Position numbers and translations under genes: made by a program
The notes under the pieces: generated by a model
Database searches by the model: none
Seen by the model: the letters and a program-made list of their open reading frames with translations, nothing else
Told to the model about the DNA's origin: nothing
Part shown: positions 8,832 to 18,218 of the stretch, piece after piece
Position numbering within the stretch: the first letter of the stretch is position 1
Layout of the letters: each line of letters starts with the position of its first letter
From: Andreesenia angusta
GTDB lineage: Bacteria > Bacillota > Clostridia > Tissierellales > Gottschalkiaceae
Direction of reading: 5' to 3'
Assembly: GCA_030537835.1 (NCBI GenBank)
Contig: JAUNVB010000002.1
Coordinates: 1 to 64,000 of the forward strand
Length of the DNA: 64,000 bases

Positions 8832-10031
8832 ATGTCAAAAAGATGTGTAGGAACAGTTGTAAGAGGATTGAGAGCCCCGATAGTAAAAGAGGGAGACGAT
8901 ATAGTAAAAATCGTAGTTGATTCAGTATTAGAGGCTTCAGAATGTGAAGGATTTTCGCTTAGAGATAGAGATGTCATAGGTATAACAGAATCTCTAGTAG
9001 CAAGAGCTCAAGGAAATTATATTAATATAGACGATATAGTAGATGATATAAATAATAAATTTGACGGTGATGAGATAGCGGTTATGTTTCCAATACTCAG
9101 TAGGAATAGATTTGCTGTTATTTTAGAGTCCATAGCGAAGACTAAAAAGACTATTCATTTATTTTTAAATTATCCTTCTGATGAAGTTGGAAATCATCTT
9201 ATGGATGTAGATAAGATGGATGAATTAGGAGTAGATCCATATGCAGATTTACTGACTGAAGAAAAATATAGAGAATTATTTGGACAGGAAGTTAAGCATC
9301 CTTTCACAGATATAGACTATGTGAAGATGTATAGAGAAATAGGAATAGATGGAAATATAAAGATATATCTTACGAATAGAGCAGAAGATGCATTAAAATA
9401 TACGGATCAAATATTAGTGGCTAATATACATGAAAGATATAGAACTAAGAGAAAATTAAAAGCTGCAGGAGCGAAACTAATTTATGGATTAGATGATTTG
9501 ATAACGGAGCCAATTGATGGTAAAGGATATAATGAGGAGTTTGGACTTCTAGGCTCTAATAGAGCGACAGACAATACGGTTAAACTTTTTCCAAGAGATT
9601 GTGATACTGTAGTTAAAAAAATCCAGGAAGAAATTAAAGAAAGAACAAATAAAAGAGTAGAAGTTATGGTTTATGGAGATGGAGCATTTAAAGATCCAGT
9701 AGGAAAGATATGGGAATTAGCAGATCCTATAGTTTCACCAGGGTTTACAGATGGATTAATAGGAACACCTAATGAAATAAAACTTAAATATATTGCAGAT
9801 AATGAGCTAAATGATGCTGATTCATCTGAGGTCATGGAGCTTATGAAGAAGAAGATAAGAGAGAATAAAGACTTGACTTCTTCAACTGACGAAAAGACCA
9901 GATTAGGAACTACTCCAAGACAGCTAACAGATCTTTTAGGAAGCTTATTTGATTTGACTAGTGGAAGCGGAGATAAGGGAACACCGATAGTTCTTGTACA
10001 AGGTTATTTTGATAGCTTAGCTACAGAATAA
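8832..10031 (+). CDS. Coenzyme F420-0:L-glutamate ligase-like protein
   Basis: This 399-residue protein carries the F420_ligase (CofE-like) fold near its N-terminus: RGLRAPIVKEGDD, LRDRDVIGITES and ARAQGNY resemble the substrate loops of gamma-glutamyl ligases. At about 400 residues it is longer than archaeal CofE (about 250). No other F420-biosynthesis gene is present in the window, and most clostridia are not known to make F420, so the true substrate is unknown. AAAGGAG stands before the ATG. It sits just upstream of icd but is separated by a hairpin. Confidence 0.75.
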   Translation: MSKRCVGTVVRGLRAPIVKEGDDIVKIVVDSVLEASECEGFSLRDRDVIGITESLVARAQGNYINIDDIVDDINNKFDGDEIAVMFPILSRNRFAVILESIAKTKKTIHLFLNYPSDEVGNHLMDVDKMDELGVDPYADLLTEEKYRELFGQEVKHPFTDIDYVKMYREIGIDGNIKIYLTNRAEDALKYTDQILVANIHERYRTKRKLKAAGAKLIYGLDDLITEPIDGKGYNEEFGLLGSNRATDNTVKLFPRDCDTVVKKIQEEIKERTNKRVEVMVYGDGAFKDPVGKIWELADPIVSPGFTDGLIGTPNEIKLKYIADNELNDADSSEVMELMKKKIRENKDLTSSTDEKTRLGTTPRQLTDLLGSLFDLTSGSGDKGTPIVLVQGYFDSLATE

Positions 10032-10050
10032 TCATATGAATAAAATTAAG

Positions 10051-10080
10051 CGGATTAAGGTCTATATGAATCTTAATCCG
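10051..10080 (+). terminator. Hairpin between the F420-ligase-like gene and icd
   Basis: CGGATTAAG pairs with CTTAATCCG over a 12-base loop. The following TATTTCTATG is only moderately T-rich, so this is a weak terminator or processing hairpin. TATAAT at 10092-10097 is a likely icd -10, without a good -35. Confidence 0.55.
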
Positions 10081-10128
10081 TATTTCTATGTTATAATATA
10101 GTAAAATCAATAGAAAGAAGGTAAAAAA

Positions 10129-11340
10129 TTGAGCGAAAGAATAAAAATGGTTAATCCAATAGTTGAAATGGATGGAGATGAGATGACTAGAGTCATATGG
10201 TCATCGATTAAGGATAAGCTAATAAAGCCTTATGTGGATTTAAATACAGAGTACTATGATCTAGGGCTTGAAAAAAGAAATGAAACAGATGATAGAATAA
10301 CTGTCGAAGCTGCAGAAGCGATAAAAAAGCATAAAGTTGGAGTTAAATGTGCTACTATAACTCCTAATGCGGCTAGAATGGATGAATACGATTTAAAAGA
10401 AATGTGGAAGAGTCCAAATGGTACTATAAGAGCGATTTTAGATGGAACCGTTTTTAGAGCACCTATAATAGTTGATAGTATAAAGCCATTTGTAAAGCCA
10501 TGGAAGAAGCCTATAACTATAGCTAGACATGCTTATGGAGATATATATAAAGATGTAGAGCATAGGGTTGAAGGTAAAGCTAAAGTTGAACTACTTATAA
10601 CGGATGAAGATGGAAATGAAACTAAAAAATTAGTTCATGAATTCGATGGTCCAGGTGTAGTAATGGGAATGCATAATATAGATAAGTCTATAGAGAGCTT
10701 TGCAAGATCATGCTTTAACTACTCTCTAGATTTAAATCAAGATCTTTGGTTTGCAGCAAAAGACACTATATCTAAAACTTATGATCATAGATTTAAAGAT
10801 ATATTTGAAGAGATATATCAGAAAGAATATAAAGATAAATTTGAAAAAGCAGGAATAGAGTATTTCTATACATTGATAGACGATGCTATTGCAAGAGTTA
10901 TAAAATCTGAAGGTGGAATGGTTTGGGCATGTAAGAATTATGACGGAGATGTCATGTCAGATTTGGTAGCTACAGCTTTTGGTAGTTTAGCTATGATGAC
11001 ATCAGTATTAGTTTCTCCTGATGGAAATTATGAATATGAAGCAGCACATGGTACTGTTCAAAGACATTATTATAGACATAAAGAGGGAGAAAAGACCTCT
11101 ACTAACTCTATGGCTACAATTTTTGCTTGGTCTGGAGCCTTAAGAAAAAGAGGAGAGCTAGATAAAAATGATGAATTAGTAAAGTTTGCTAATTGCTTAG
11201 AAAAAGCATCTATTCAGACTATTGAAGAGGGGATAATGACTAAAGACCTCTTATCATTATCTGAAGTCGAATCGAAAAAAGCTGTTAATACAGAAGAATT
11301 TTTAGATGAAGTTGTAAAGAGATTAGAGTCTCTAATATAA
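10129..11340 (+). CDS. icd: NADP-dependent isocitrate dehydrogenase, eukaryote-like (type II)
   Basis: It oxidises isocitrate to 2-oxoglutarate and CO2 with NADP, supplying 2-oxoglutarate for glutamate synthesis. The 403-residue sequence follows the homodimeric eukaryotic cytosolic/mitochondrial IDH pattern rather than the E. coli type: [16 protein letters not shown] at the start, [17 protein letters not shown] for substrate binding, [10 protein letters not shown] and [12 protein letters not shown] near the NADP site. The start is a TTG at 10129, with AAGG about 8 bases before it. It is probably a single transcription unit ending in a strong terminator. Confidence 0.93.
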   Translation: MSERIKMVNPIVEMDGDEMTRVIWSSIKDKLIKPYVDLNTEYYDLGLEKRNETDDRITVEAAEAIKKHKVGVKCATITPNAARMDEYDLKEMWKSPNGTIRAILDGTVFRAPIIVDSIKPFVKPWKKPITIARHAYGDIYKDVEHRVEGKAKVELLITDEDGNETKKLVHEFDGPGVVMGMHNIDKSIESFARSCFNYSLDLNQDLWFAAKDTISKTYDHRFKDIFEEIYQKEYKDKFEKAGIEYFYTLIDDAIARVIKSEGGMVWACKNYDGDVMSDLVATAFGSLAMMTSVLVSPDGNYEYEAAHGTVQRHYYRHKEGEKTSTNSMATIFAWSGALRKRGELDKNDELVKFANCLEKASIQTIEEGIMTKDLLSLSEVESKKAVNTEEFLDEVVKRLESLI

Positions 11341-11342
11341 TA

Positions 11343-11381
11343 AAAACCCTTATGAAATTAAAATTTCATAAGGGTTTTTTA
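11343..11381. terminator. Bidirectional terminator after icd
   Basis: AAAACCCTTATGAAATT pairs with a perfect complement and ends in six T residues on the plus strand and a matching A-run on the other side. It serves icd and the convergent glucosaminidase gene. Confidence 0.9.
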
Positions 11382-11413
11382 TCTATATTAATTAGATCTT
11401 ATTATATTTATGA

Positions 11414-12637
11414 TTATTGATATACTGGAACATCAAAGTTCAGTATATGATTTGGACATAAATCATATATATTTTTTATATTTCTAACCTGTGCATTTGC
11501 CCATCTAACATCTGTAGCATATTGATGCCAAATTTGATTTATATCTGGATTCCATCTCATCTTATATACAGTGTTCTGTCTATTTCCCGGTCTATTTATA
11601 TATTTTTCACTAACGAATTTTGCTCCACCAACTATAGCATCATAAGGTGTGAACCATCCATTTTCATATGCAGTTCTTGCACCAGCTCCTATAGGATCAG
11701 AGTCTACAGCGCCTATTCCAAACATATTATAAACTGTAGTACCATTATATTGTACACCTGTAGCCAACTTAGAAGTACCATATCCTGTTTCTAAGAACGC
11801 ATGAGATACTAAATAAGCTTCATTAACACCATAAGTCGCTCCACCTTGTACGAAAGCATCTCCCATACCACTAAGTATTCCTCTTCCATTAAGAACACTA
11901 TTTAACTGCTCTGCAGGGATTCCACAAGATTTTGATAAATCAAGGAATTGGAAATACTGTTCTGTACCAGGAGCTATATTTGATATATCTAAATACTGTC
12001 TAATCTCATCAGCACTAGCTCTCACCCAGCCACTACCATGGTTAATAGTAGTAAATCTTGAAGCCTGAGCATTAACCATCTGTTCAAAGCTCATATTATA
12101 ATTAGTATAGACTGTTGATGGACTATCTGCAATAGCAACATTATCAGATTGTGGTGGTTGATATCCTGGTTCTGATACTAGAGCAGTAAAATTAGCTGCA
12201 TCCCAATCCACATTAAGTCCTAATTCTTCATTTACGAATCTAAGCGGAACTAAAGTTACATCATTAACTAATACTGGAGCTACTCCATCTAATACAGTTT
12301 TTTCTACTCCATTCACATTAGCTATATTACTACCTATAGTAAGTATTATGCTATTTCCATCTTTATTTATTGTAACCTGTGATGTCATTTCATTCCAAAT
12401 AACATCAGCTCCCATAGCCTCAGCTAAATATCTAACAGGAAATAATGTTCTTTCATTTTTTATAACTGAAGGAAGTTCCTGGCTTATAGGATTCCCATTG
12501 AACTTAACATTTACTGGTAATAAATCTTCATATACAGCTACTCCTGCCGTATATTCAACCTTATATTCTGCTGCTAAAGCGGCTGTACTTCCTAAAAGTA
12601 AAGCAGAAGTCAGCATTAGCGAAAGTAATCTTTTCAT
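11414..12637 (-). CDS. Secreted N-acetylglucosaminidase with copper-amine-oxidase-like N-terminal domain
   Basis: This 407-residue exported cell-wall hydrolase has a signal peptide at residues 1-25 (MKRLLSLMLTSALLLGS then AALA). Residues about 35-155 form the copper_amine_oxidN1 stalk domain found in clostridial surface proteins (RTLFPVRYLAEAMGADVIWNE and VPLRFVNEELGLNVDWD). The C-terminal half is a glucosaminidase domain with the catalytic glutamate in SHAFLETGYGTSKLA. It cleaves the glycan strands of peptidoglycan. The ATG at 12637 lies 11 bases from GGAGG; the TTG at 12646 is too close to it. It is monocistronic. Confidence 0.9.
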   Translation of the reverse strand: MKRLLSLMLTSALLLGSTAALAAEYKVEYTAGVAVYEDLLPVNVKFNGNPISQELPSVIKNERTLFPVRYLAEAMGADVIWNEMTSQVTINKDGNSIILTIGSNIANVNGVEKTVLDGVAPVLVNDVTLVPLRFVNEELGLNVDWDAANFTALVSEPGYQPPQSDNVAIADSPSTVYTNYNMSFEQMVNAQASRFTTINHGSGWVRASADEIRQYLDISNIAPGTEQYFQFLDLSKSCGIPAEQLNSVLNGRGILSGMGDAFVQGGATYGVNEAYLVSHAFLETGYGTSKLATGVQYNGTTVYNMFGIGAVDSDPIGAGARTAYENGWFTPYDAIVGGAKFVSEKYINRPGNRQNTVYKMRWNPDINQIWHQYATDVRWANAQVRNIKNIYDLCPNHILNFDVPVYQ

Positions 12638-13168
12638 ACTAAACAAATCCTCCTCAAATTTTTTGTTCGATTCACAATTCTGTTTAATATTTTCATTTTA
12701 ACAAAATTGATGGATTTCTATATCCGATATAATAAATTTCTATAAATTTTCAATTAACAAATTATAAATAATTCTCTTCTAAAAAACTTCTGAGTACATT
12801 CTATCATAAGAAGATTAAAAAATAAACTAAAAAGTGAAGAAAAAGTTACAAATAAATTTCTTTTTGTAATAATATAGTGTTGAATTAGGAGGAAATTTTC
12901 ATTTTTAAATTGAATAAATGTCTAAATTGTAAGATTTATGGAAAAGAACTATAAGATATTTATAATCTTGTAAATATTTTAAGAAAAATAAAAAAATTAT
13001 TTTAGTCATCAATTTATAAATGAAAACACTATCATAAAAAACGAAAGAATTAAATATATCACCGAAGAAATAAAGGTATAAAATTCTATTTTTAAAAATA
13101 AAATTTAATATCTTTAGACTTATAATCAATTAATCTGATATAATTAAAATAATAAAGAGCTTAAAAGA
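12638..13168. other. Long A/T-rich gene-free stretch, possible micro-ORF
   Basis: About 530 bp of extremely A/T-rich DNA show no convincing gene. A good AGGAGG (12887-12892) is not followed by a normal start codon. Eight bases later an ATT at 12901 would open an 18-codon reading frame ending at 12954 with a CLNC motif. This could be a decayed gene or a chance match. No repeat, tRNA or mobile element is visible. Confidence 0.5.
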
Positions 13169-13211
13169 TTGACATCTATATCTCTAAAATGATAGAATTT
13201 TAGAGATATAG
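13169..13211 (+). promoter_or_regulatory. carAB promoter with overlapping palindrome
   Basis: TTGACA (13169-13174) and TAGAAT (13193-13198) are 18 bp apart. A perfect 15-bp inverted repeat, CTATATCTCTAAAAT (13176-13190) and its complement (13197-13211), spans the spacer, the -10 box and the probable start of transcription. This is the layout of a repressor operator, but the DNA-binding protein is unknown and an RNA 5' stem is an alternative. Confidence 0.65.
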
Positions 13212-13228
13212 AAGAATATAGAATTATC

Positions 13229-13335
13229 TTTAATCTGGTCCAGAGAGGCCAGAAAGGTATTAAAATGAATATTTTTTGATGAGAGAAATATATGCCTTTC
13301 TGTGCCCATGCCCAGGAGGGCTTTTTTTAAAAAAG
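13229..13335 (+). promoter_or_regulatory. PyrR-binding attenuator of carAB
   Basis: The RNA has the PyrR-binding hairpin: lower stem TTAAT/ATTAA, upper stem CTGG/CCAG and the conserved loop TCCAGAGAGG (13239-13248). CAGAAAGG (13250-13257) can alternatively pair with CCTTTCTG (13294-13302), and GCCC/GGGC followed by seven T residues (to 13328) forms the terminator. When UMP-bound PyrR stabilises the binding hairpin, termination is favoured. The hairpin matches the Bacillus pyr attenuators; the exact terminator stem is my reading. Confidence 0.85.
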
Positions 13336-13371
13336 CCTTGAAACAAAATTTTACTGGCGGGGTGATATTTA

Positions 13372-14430
13372 ATGAGTGGAATAATCTACTTAGAAGATGG
13401 AACAATTTACAAAGGCGAAGGCTTTGGTGCTAAAGGTACTATAGTAGGAGAGCTAGATTTCAATACTAGCATGATAGGATATCAAGAGGTATTAGAAGAC
13501 TCATCTAATGCTGGACTGATATTAAATATGACTTATCCTTGGATAGGAAATTATGGAGTTAAGGATAGTGGTAAAAAAGCGTATGCAAAAGGTATTATAG
13601 TGAAAGCGGTAACCGAAGAGCCATCGAATTATGAATGTAATAAAACACTTATAGAGTATATGAAAGAGAGAGGGATTGTCGGCATAAAAGATGTTGACAC
13701 AAGAGCTATTACTAGAAAGATAAGAAGAGATAATGTTATGAAATGTGTAATAACTAATGAAGATCTTTCTGAAGAGGAACTTAAAGAAAGAATAAAAGAA
13801 GATATAGAATATAATTTAATTGAGGAATGTAGTATAAAAGAAATTGAAAAGATAGAAGGAAATGATTTAAATATAGGTATTTTAGACCTTGGACAAAAAG
13901 ATAGAGTTTTAGAAGTTCTAGAAGGAAAAAATCTTGGCTTTACATTATTTCCTTATAATACGACTAAAAAAGAAATAGATAAGGAAAAAGTAGACGCTAT
14001 AATAGTTACAAATGGACCAGGACTTGCATCTGAAATGGTAGATACGATAGAAACAGTTAAAGAGCTAGCAAAAGACTATGCGATTTTTGGAATTTCTTTA
14101 GGTCATCAAATCATTTCAATCGCATTAGGTGCAAAGGTGAGAAAAATGACTTATGGACATAGAGGTTCAAACCATGGGGTCTACGATTACAATAAGAATA
14201 GAGCATTTATAGTTCCACAGAATCATGGATATGTTATAGATGAAAACAGTCTAGCAGGACTCGATTTGAAAGTATCACATATTAATTTAAATGATTCTAC
14301 AATAGAAGGAATAGAGCATAATAGTCTTAATATCCAATCAATACAATTTGAACTTGAAAAGGAATCTGATTTAGCTAATACATCTTATATATTAAATAGC
14401 TTTATAGATTCTATTAGGGAGGGAAAATAA
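13372..14430 (+). CDS. carA: Carbamoyl-phosphate synthase small subunit, glutaminase residues lost
   Basis: CarA normally hydrolyses glutamine and passes ammonia to CarB. The 352-residue protein has the N-terminal CPSase small-chain domain (1-130) and a class I glutamine amidotransferase domain. The nucleophile motif GICLGHQ reads GISLGHQ, so the catalytic Cys is Ser242 (codon TCT, 14095-14097). In the usual QYHPE motif the sequence is QFELE, so the catalytic His is replaced by Glu327, while Glu329 stays. The protein is otherwise complete, with FGHRG-like and QNHGY motifs. It should be inactive as a glutaminase but still able to bind CarB. It is directly abutted by carB. Confidence 0.93.
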   Translation: MSGIIYLEDGTIYKGEGFGAKGTIVGELDFNTSMIGYQEVLEDSSNAGLILNMTYPWIGNYGVKDSGKKAYAKGIIVKAVTEEPSNYECNKTLIEYMKERGIVGIKDVDTRAITRKIRRDNVMKCVITNEDLSEEELKERIKEDIEYNLIEECSIKEIEKIEGNDLNIGILDLGQKDRVLEVLEGKNLGFTLFPYNTTKKEIDKEKVDAIIVTNGPGLASEMVDTIETVKELAKDYAIFGISLGHQIISIALGAKVRKMTYGHRGSNHGVYDYNKNRAFIVPQNHGYVIDENSLAGLDLKVSHINLNDSTIEGIEHNSLNIQSIQFELEKESDLANTSYILNSFIDSIREGK

Positions 14431-17400
14431 ATGCCATTAAATAAATCGTTGAAATCTGTTTTAATAATAGGATCGGGTCCAATAGTAATTGGGCAAGCTG
14501 CAGAATTTGATTATTCTGGAACCCAAGCTTGTAAATCGATTAAAGAAGAAGGAATAAGAACTATACTTATAAACAGTAACCCTGCTACAATAATGACAGA
14601 TATGAATGTGGCGGATAAAGTTTATATAGAACCTATAACTATTGATACAGTAGAAAAAATAATTGAAAAAGAAAGACCAGATGGACTCTTAGCTGGATTC
14701 GGAGGGCAGACGGCACTCAATTTAGCTATGAATCTGAAAGATGAGGGTATATTAGACAAATACAATGTAAAGCTTTTAGGAGTTAAGCCGGATACGATTA
14801 AGAAGGCAGAGGATAGAGAAGCTTTTAAAGATTTGATGGAAGATATAAATGAACCAACAGCGAAATCTATTATTTCCACAAAGATAGAAGAATGTAAAGA
14901 ATTCGTAAAAGAAAATGGGTATCCAGTCATAATAAGACCAGCATATACATTAGGTGGAACTGGTGGTGGAACTGCACATAATGAAGAGGAATTAGAAGAA
15001 ATATGTGCTTCAGGATTCCATAATTCACCAATAGGACAGATATTATTAGAACAATCTGTAGCAGGATGGAAAGAAGTTGAATTTGAAGTTATGAGAGATG
15101 CAAAAGGAAATTCCATGGTTATATGTAGTATGGAAAACCTTGATCCTGTAGGAGTGCATACGGGTGATAGTGTAGTTGTTGCACCAGCTCAAACACTAGC
15201 TTCGCACGAATATAATATGCTTAGAACATCGGCGTTAAAAATACTTGAAAACTTAGATTTAGAAGGTGGATGTAATATTCAATTTGCATTAGATTATAAG
15301 AGTGATGACTATATAGTTATAGAGGTTAATCCAAGGGTTAGTCGTTCATCAGCACTAGCTTCTAAGGCAGCAGGATATCCAATAGCTAAGATAGCTTCTA
15401 AGATAGCAATAGGATATACATTAGATGAGTTGAAAAATTATGTTACTAAGACTTCTTCAGCTTATTTTGAACCTTCTATAGACTATACAGTTATAAAATA
15501 TCCAAAATGGGCTTTTGATAAATTTGCTGGAGCAGCTAGAAAGCTAGGAACTCAGATGAAAGCTACAGGAGAGGTTATGTCAATAGCTAGAACATTTGAG
15601 TCAGCTATGATGAAAGCTCTTACTTCACTAGAATCTAAAAATCAAGGAATGAGAGTCGAACATTTAGAAGGGCTTTCTAATGATGAATTACTAGAGAAGA
15701 TAGAACAATGCGATGATGAAAGAATGATGGCTATAGCTCAGGCAATAAGACAAGGTGTAGAAGTAGATAAGATAAATGATATAACTAAGATAGATAAACT
15801 GTTTTTAAATGGTATAAAGAATATAGTCAATATGGAAGAAAAATTAAAAACAGAAGAACTCAATAGTGAATTATTATTAAAAGCGAAAAAGATGGGGATT
15901 GCCGATAAAGATATAGCAATCTTAAAAGGTGTAGAGACAGATGAGATTACCAAGCTTAGAAAAGAATACGGTATAAAACCTGTTTACAAAATGGTTGATA
16001 CTTGTGCAGCAGAATTTGATGCACATACACCTTATTACTACTCTTCATTTGAAGATGAGGATGAAAATGAAGTCGATGAATCTAAAGAAAGTATAATAGT
16101 TTTAGGTTCAGGCCCTATAAGAATAGGACAAGGGGTTGAATTTGATTACTGCTGTGTACATGGTGTCTGGGCGATAAAAGAAGCAGGTTATGAATCTATT
16201 ATAATAAATAACAATCCAGAAACTGTGAGTACAGACTTTGATACTTCTGATAAACTTTATTTTGAATCTCTATTTATAGAAGATGTTATGTCTATAATAG
16301 AGAAAGAAAAACCTAAAGGTGTAGTAGTTCAATTTGGAGGGCAGACTTCTATTAATCTAGCTGAAAAATTACACAGAAGAGGAATAAATATATTAGGAAC
16401 ATCGTATGACTCTATAGATCTTGCGGAAGATAGAGAAAAATTTGGTAAATTGCTTTCGGATTTAAACATACCATCGCCTTCTGGTGGAGGAGTTACGAAT
16501 CTAAAAGAAGGACTTGAGACTGCAAATAAATTAGGATACCCTGTAATAGTTAGACCTTCATATGTAATAGGTGGAAGAGCTATGCAGGTAGTGTACGATG
16601 ATGAGGTTTTAAAAACGTATATGACAGAGGCAGTTACAGCATCCAAAACACATCCGGTTTTAATAGATAAATACGTTAGAGGAACGGAGATAGAAGTAGA
16701 TGCTATATGTGATGGTGAGGATATTTTAATACCGGGAATAATGGAACATGTTGAAAGAACAGGAGTGCATTCAGGAGATAGTATAACTGTATATCCTACA
16801 ATAACATTGCCTCAAGATGTAAAGGATAAATTATATGAATATACTAAGAGCATAGCTGTTGAGCTAAAGACGAAAGGACTTATTAATATCCAATACGTAT
16901 ACGATGGCAAAGATATATATGTGATAGAGGTAAATCCAAGAGCATCTAGGACAGTTCCAATACTTTCTAAAATTACAGGAACTCCAATGGTTAAAATAGC
17001 TGTTGAAATAATGTTAGGTAAGAAACTTTCAGAAATGGAATATGGTGTAGGACTAATACCGCCAAGAGATTTCTCAGCCATAAAGATACCTGTATTTTCA
17101 ACGGAGAAATTAGGAGATGTAGATGTCTATTTAGGGCCTGAAATGAAATCGACAGGAGAAGTTCTAGGGATGGATAATGATTTTGAAAATGCAGTTTATA
17201 AAGCATTTAAAGCAACGAATACTCAAATGCCATTATCTGGAGGCGTATACGTTGCTATAAAAGATGTCGATAAAGAAGAAGATTCCTTAGAAATAATAAA
17301 AGGTTATAAGGATATGGGCTTTAGAATCTATGCTTCTATGGGTACTAGCAAGTTTTTAAACGAAAATGGCGTTGAAGCAGAAGCGTTAGCACCAGATGAA

Positions 17401-17628
17401 ATAGAAAATAGAATTGCAAATGACGATGTAAAAATAATAATAAATACACCAACTAAAGGAAATGACAAGAGAAGAAGAGGATTTAAGCTTAGAAGAAAAG
17501 GCTCAGAGCATAGAATACCAGTCTTCACTTGTATAGATACAGCAGAGCTTTTCTTAAAAGCTCTAAAAATAAAAGCTTCTGATAAAGAAATCGAATATAG
17601 AGAATTAAAATCTTACTTTAATAAATAG
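14431..17628 (+). CDS. carB: Carbamoyl-phosphate synthase large subunit
   Basis: CarB makes carbamoyl phosphate from bicarbonate, ammonia and two ATP for pyrimidine and arginine synthesis. The 1065-residue protein has two homologous ATP-grasp halves (about residues 1-400 and 550-935), each opening with a GSGPI motif (IGSGPIVIGQAAEFDYSG and LGSGPIRIGQGVEFDYC). An oligomerisation region lies between them and an MGS-like allosteric domain covers the last 130 residues. It starts directly after the carA stop with GGAGGG inside carA. With the dead CarA glutaminase, free ammonia is the expected nitrogen source. Expression is shared with carA under the PyrR attenuator. Confidence 0.97.
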   Translation: MPLNKSLKSVLIIGSGPIVIGQAAEFDYSGTQACKSIKEEGIRTILINSNPATIMTDMNVADKVYIEPITIDTVEKIIEKERPDGLLAGFGGQTALNLAMNLKDEGILDKYNVKLLGVKPDTIKKAEDREAFKDLMEDINEPTAKSIISTKIEECKEFVKENGYPVIIRPAYTLGGTGGGTAHNEEELEEICASGFHNSPIGQILLEQSVAGWKEVEFEVMRDAKGNSMVICSMENLDPVGVHTGDSVVVAPAQTLASHEYNMLRTSALKILENLDLEGGCNIQFALDYKSDDYIVIEVNPRVSRSSALASKAAGYPIAKIASKIAIGYTLDELKNYVTKTSSAYFEPSIDYTVIKYPKWAFDKFAGAARKLGTQMKATGEVMSIARTFESAMMKALTSLESKNQGMRVEHLEGLSNDELLEKIEQCDDERMMAIAQAIRQGVEVDKINDITKIDKLFLNGIKNIVNMEEKLKTEELNSELLLKAKKMGIADKDIAILKGVETDEITKLRKEYGIKPVYKMVDTCAAEFDAHTPYYYSSFEDEDENEVDESKESIIVLGSGPIRIGQGVEFDYCCVHGVWAIKEAGYESIIINNNPETVSTDFDTSDKLYFESLFIEDVMSIIEKEKPKGVVVQFGGQTSINLAEKLHRRGINILGTSYDSIDLAEDREKFGKLLSDLNIPSPSGGGVTNLKEGLETANKLGYPVIVRPSYVIGGRAMQVVYDDEVLKTYMTEAVTASKTHPVLIDKYVRGTEIEVDAICDGEDILIPGIMEHVERTGVHSGDSITVYPTITLPQDVKDKLYEYTKSIAVELKTKGLINIQYVYDGKDIYVIEVNPRASRTVPILSKITGTPMVKIAVEIMLGKKLSEMEYGVGLIPPRDFSAIKIPVFSTEKLGDVDVYLGPEMKSTGEVLGMDNDFENAVYKAFKATNTQMPLSGGVYVAIKDVDKEEDSLEIIKGYKDMGFRIYASMGTSKFLNENGVEAEALAPDEIENRIANDDVKIIINTPTKGNDKRRRGFKLRRKGSEHRIPVFTCIDTAELFLKALKIKASDKEIEYRELKSYFNK

Positions 17629-17641
17629 AATAATAGAGTGC

Positions 17642-17687
17642 AAATAGAGGTCTTCCGATTATATTAATCAGAAGGTCTCTATTTTTA
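17642..17687 (+). terminator. carAB terminator
   Basis: AAATAGAGGTCTTC pairs with GAAGGTCTCTATTT through two wobble pairs, with an inner GATTA/TAATC stem, followed by TTTTTAATT. Confidence 0.8.
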
Positions 17688-17768
17688 ATTATAGTATTTT
17701 AGAATAATATATTATAATGTGAATAAATTAAGAAACATAGGGTATTCTATGAGAAAGGAGGGTTTATT

Positions 17769-18185
17769 ATGGAAGCTAAAAAGTCGTTAGTTAAATCAAA
17801 TATTTTGACATTTATAGGAATACTTATCTTGCCTATATTAACTCGTCTTATAGAAATAAATACTATAGAAGGATCTATTAGCTTTAAAGCTGGAAACTAT
17901 TTGAGCATATTAGTCATATTAATACTCGGAATAATTGTAGGAAAAGTAGGATCAAATATGGATAAAGCGTATAAAGATCAAAGAGTTATAGCTGGACTCA
18001 TATGGATAGGTATATCAATTATAATTATTGGAATTAGTATGGGAAGAGAACTTATACATTTTGAATTTGGAATATTTGAAGGTATTTTTGAAAATATTCT
18101 TTTCCCATTAGTAGGAATAGGACCTTGGATTGTAGGTATATTTAAAAGACATAGAATAGATATAATAAAATTTATAGTAAAATAA
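17769..18185 (+). CDS. Small membrane protein of unknown function
   Basis: I do not recognise this 138-residue protein. It has four hydrophobic segments (about residues 12-27, 43-61, 74-93 and 107-126) joined by short charged loops, so it is predicted to span the cytoplasmic membrane. GGAGGG precedes the ATG and TATAAT lies upstream near 17716. It is closed by its own terminator just before the two-component operon. Nothing in the sequence gives a function. Confidence 0.7.
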   Translation: MEAKKSLVKSNILTFIGILILPILTRLIEINTIEGSISFKAGNYLSILVILILGIIVGKVGSNMDKAYKDQRVIAGLIWIGISIIIIGISMGRELIHFEFGIFEGIFENILFPLVGIGPWIVGIFKRHRIDIIKFIVK

Positions 18186-18186
18186 A

Positions 18187-18218
18187 AAACTCAAGACATA
18201 AAAGTCTTGAGTTTTTTA
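18187..18218 (+). terminator. Terminator before the two-component operon
   Basis: AAAACTCAAGAC pairs with GTCTTGAGTTTT and runs into a T6 tract. Confidence 0.88.

Noticed and set aside
13320-13340. GGCTTTTTT/AAAAAAGCC inverted repeat after the carAB attenuator
   Set aside because: It arises from the terminator's own T-run next to an A-run and has no following T-tract, so it is not counted as a separate element.
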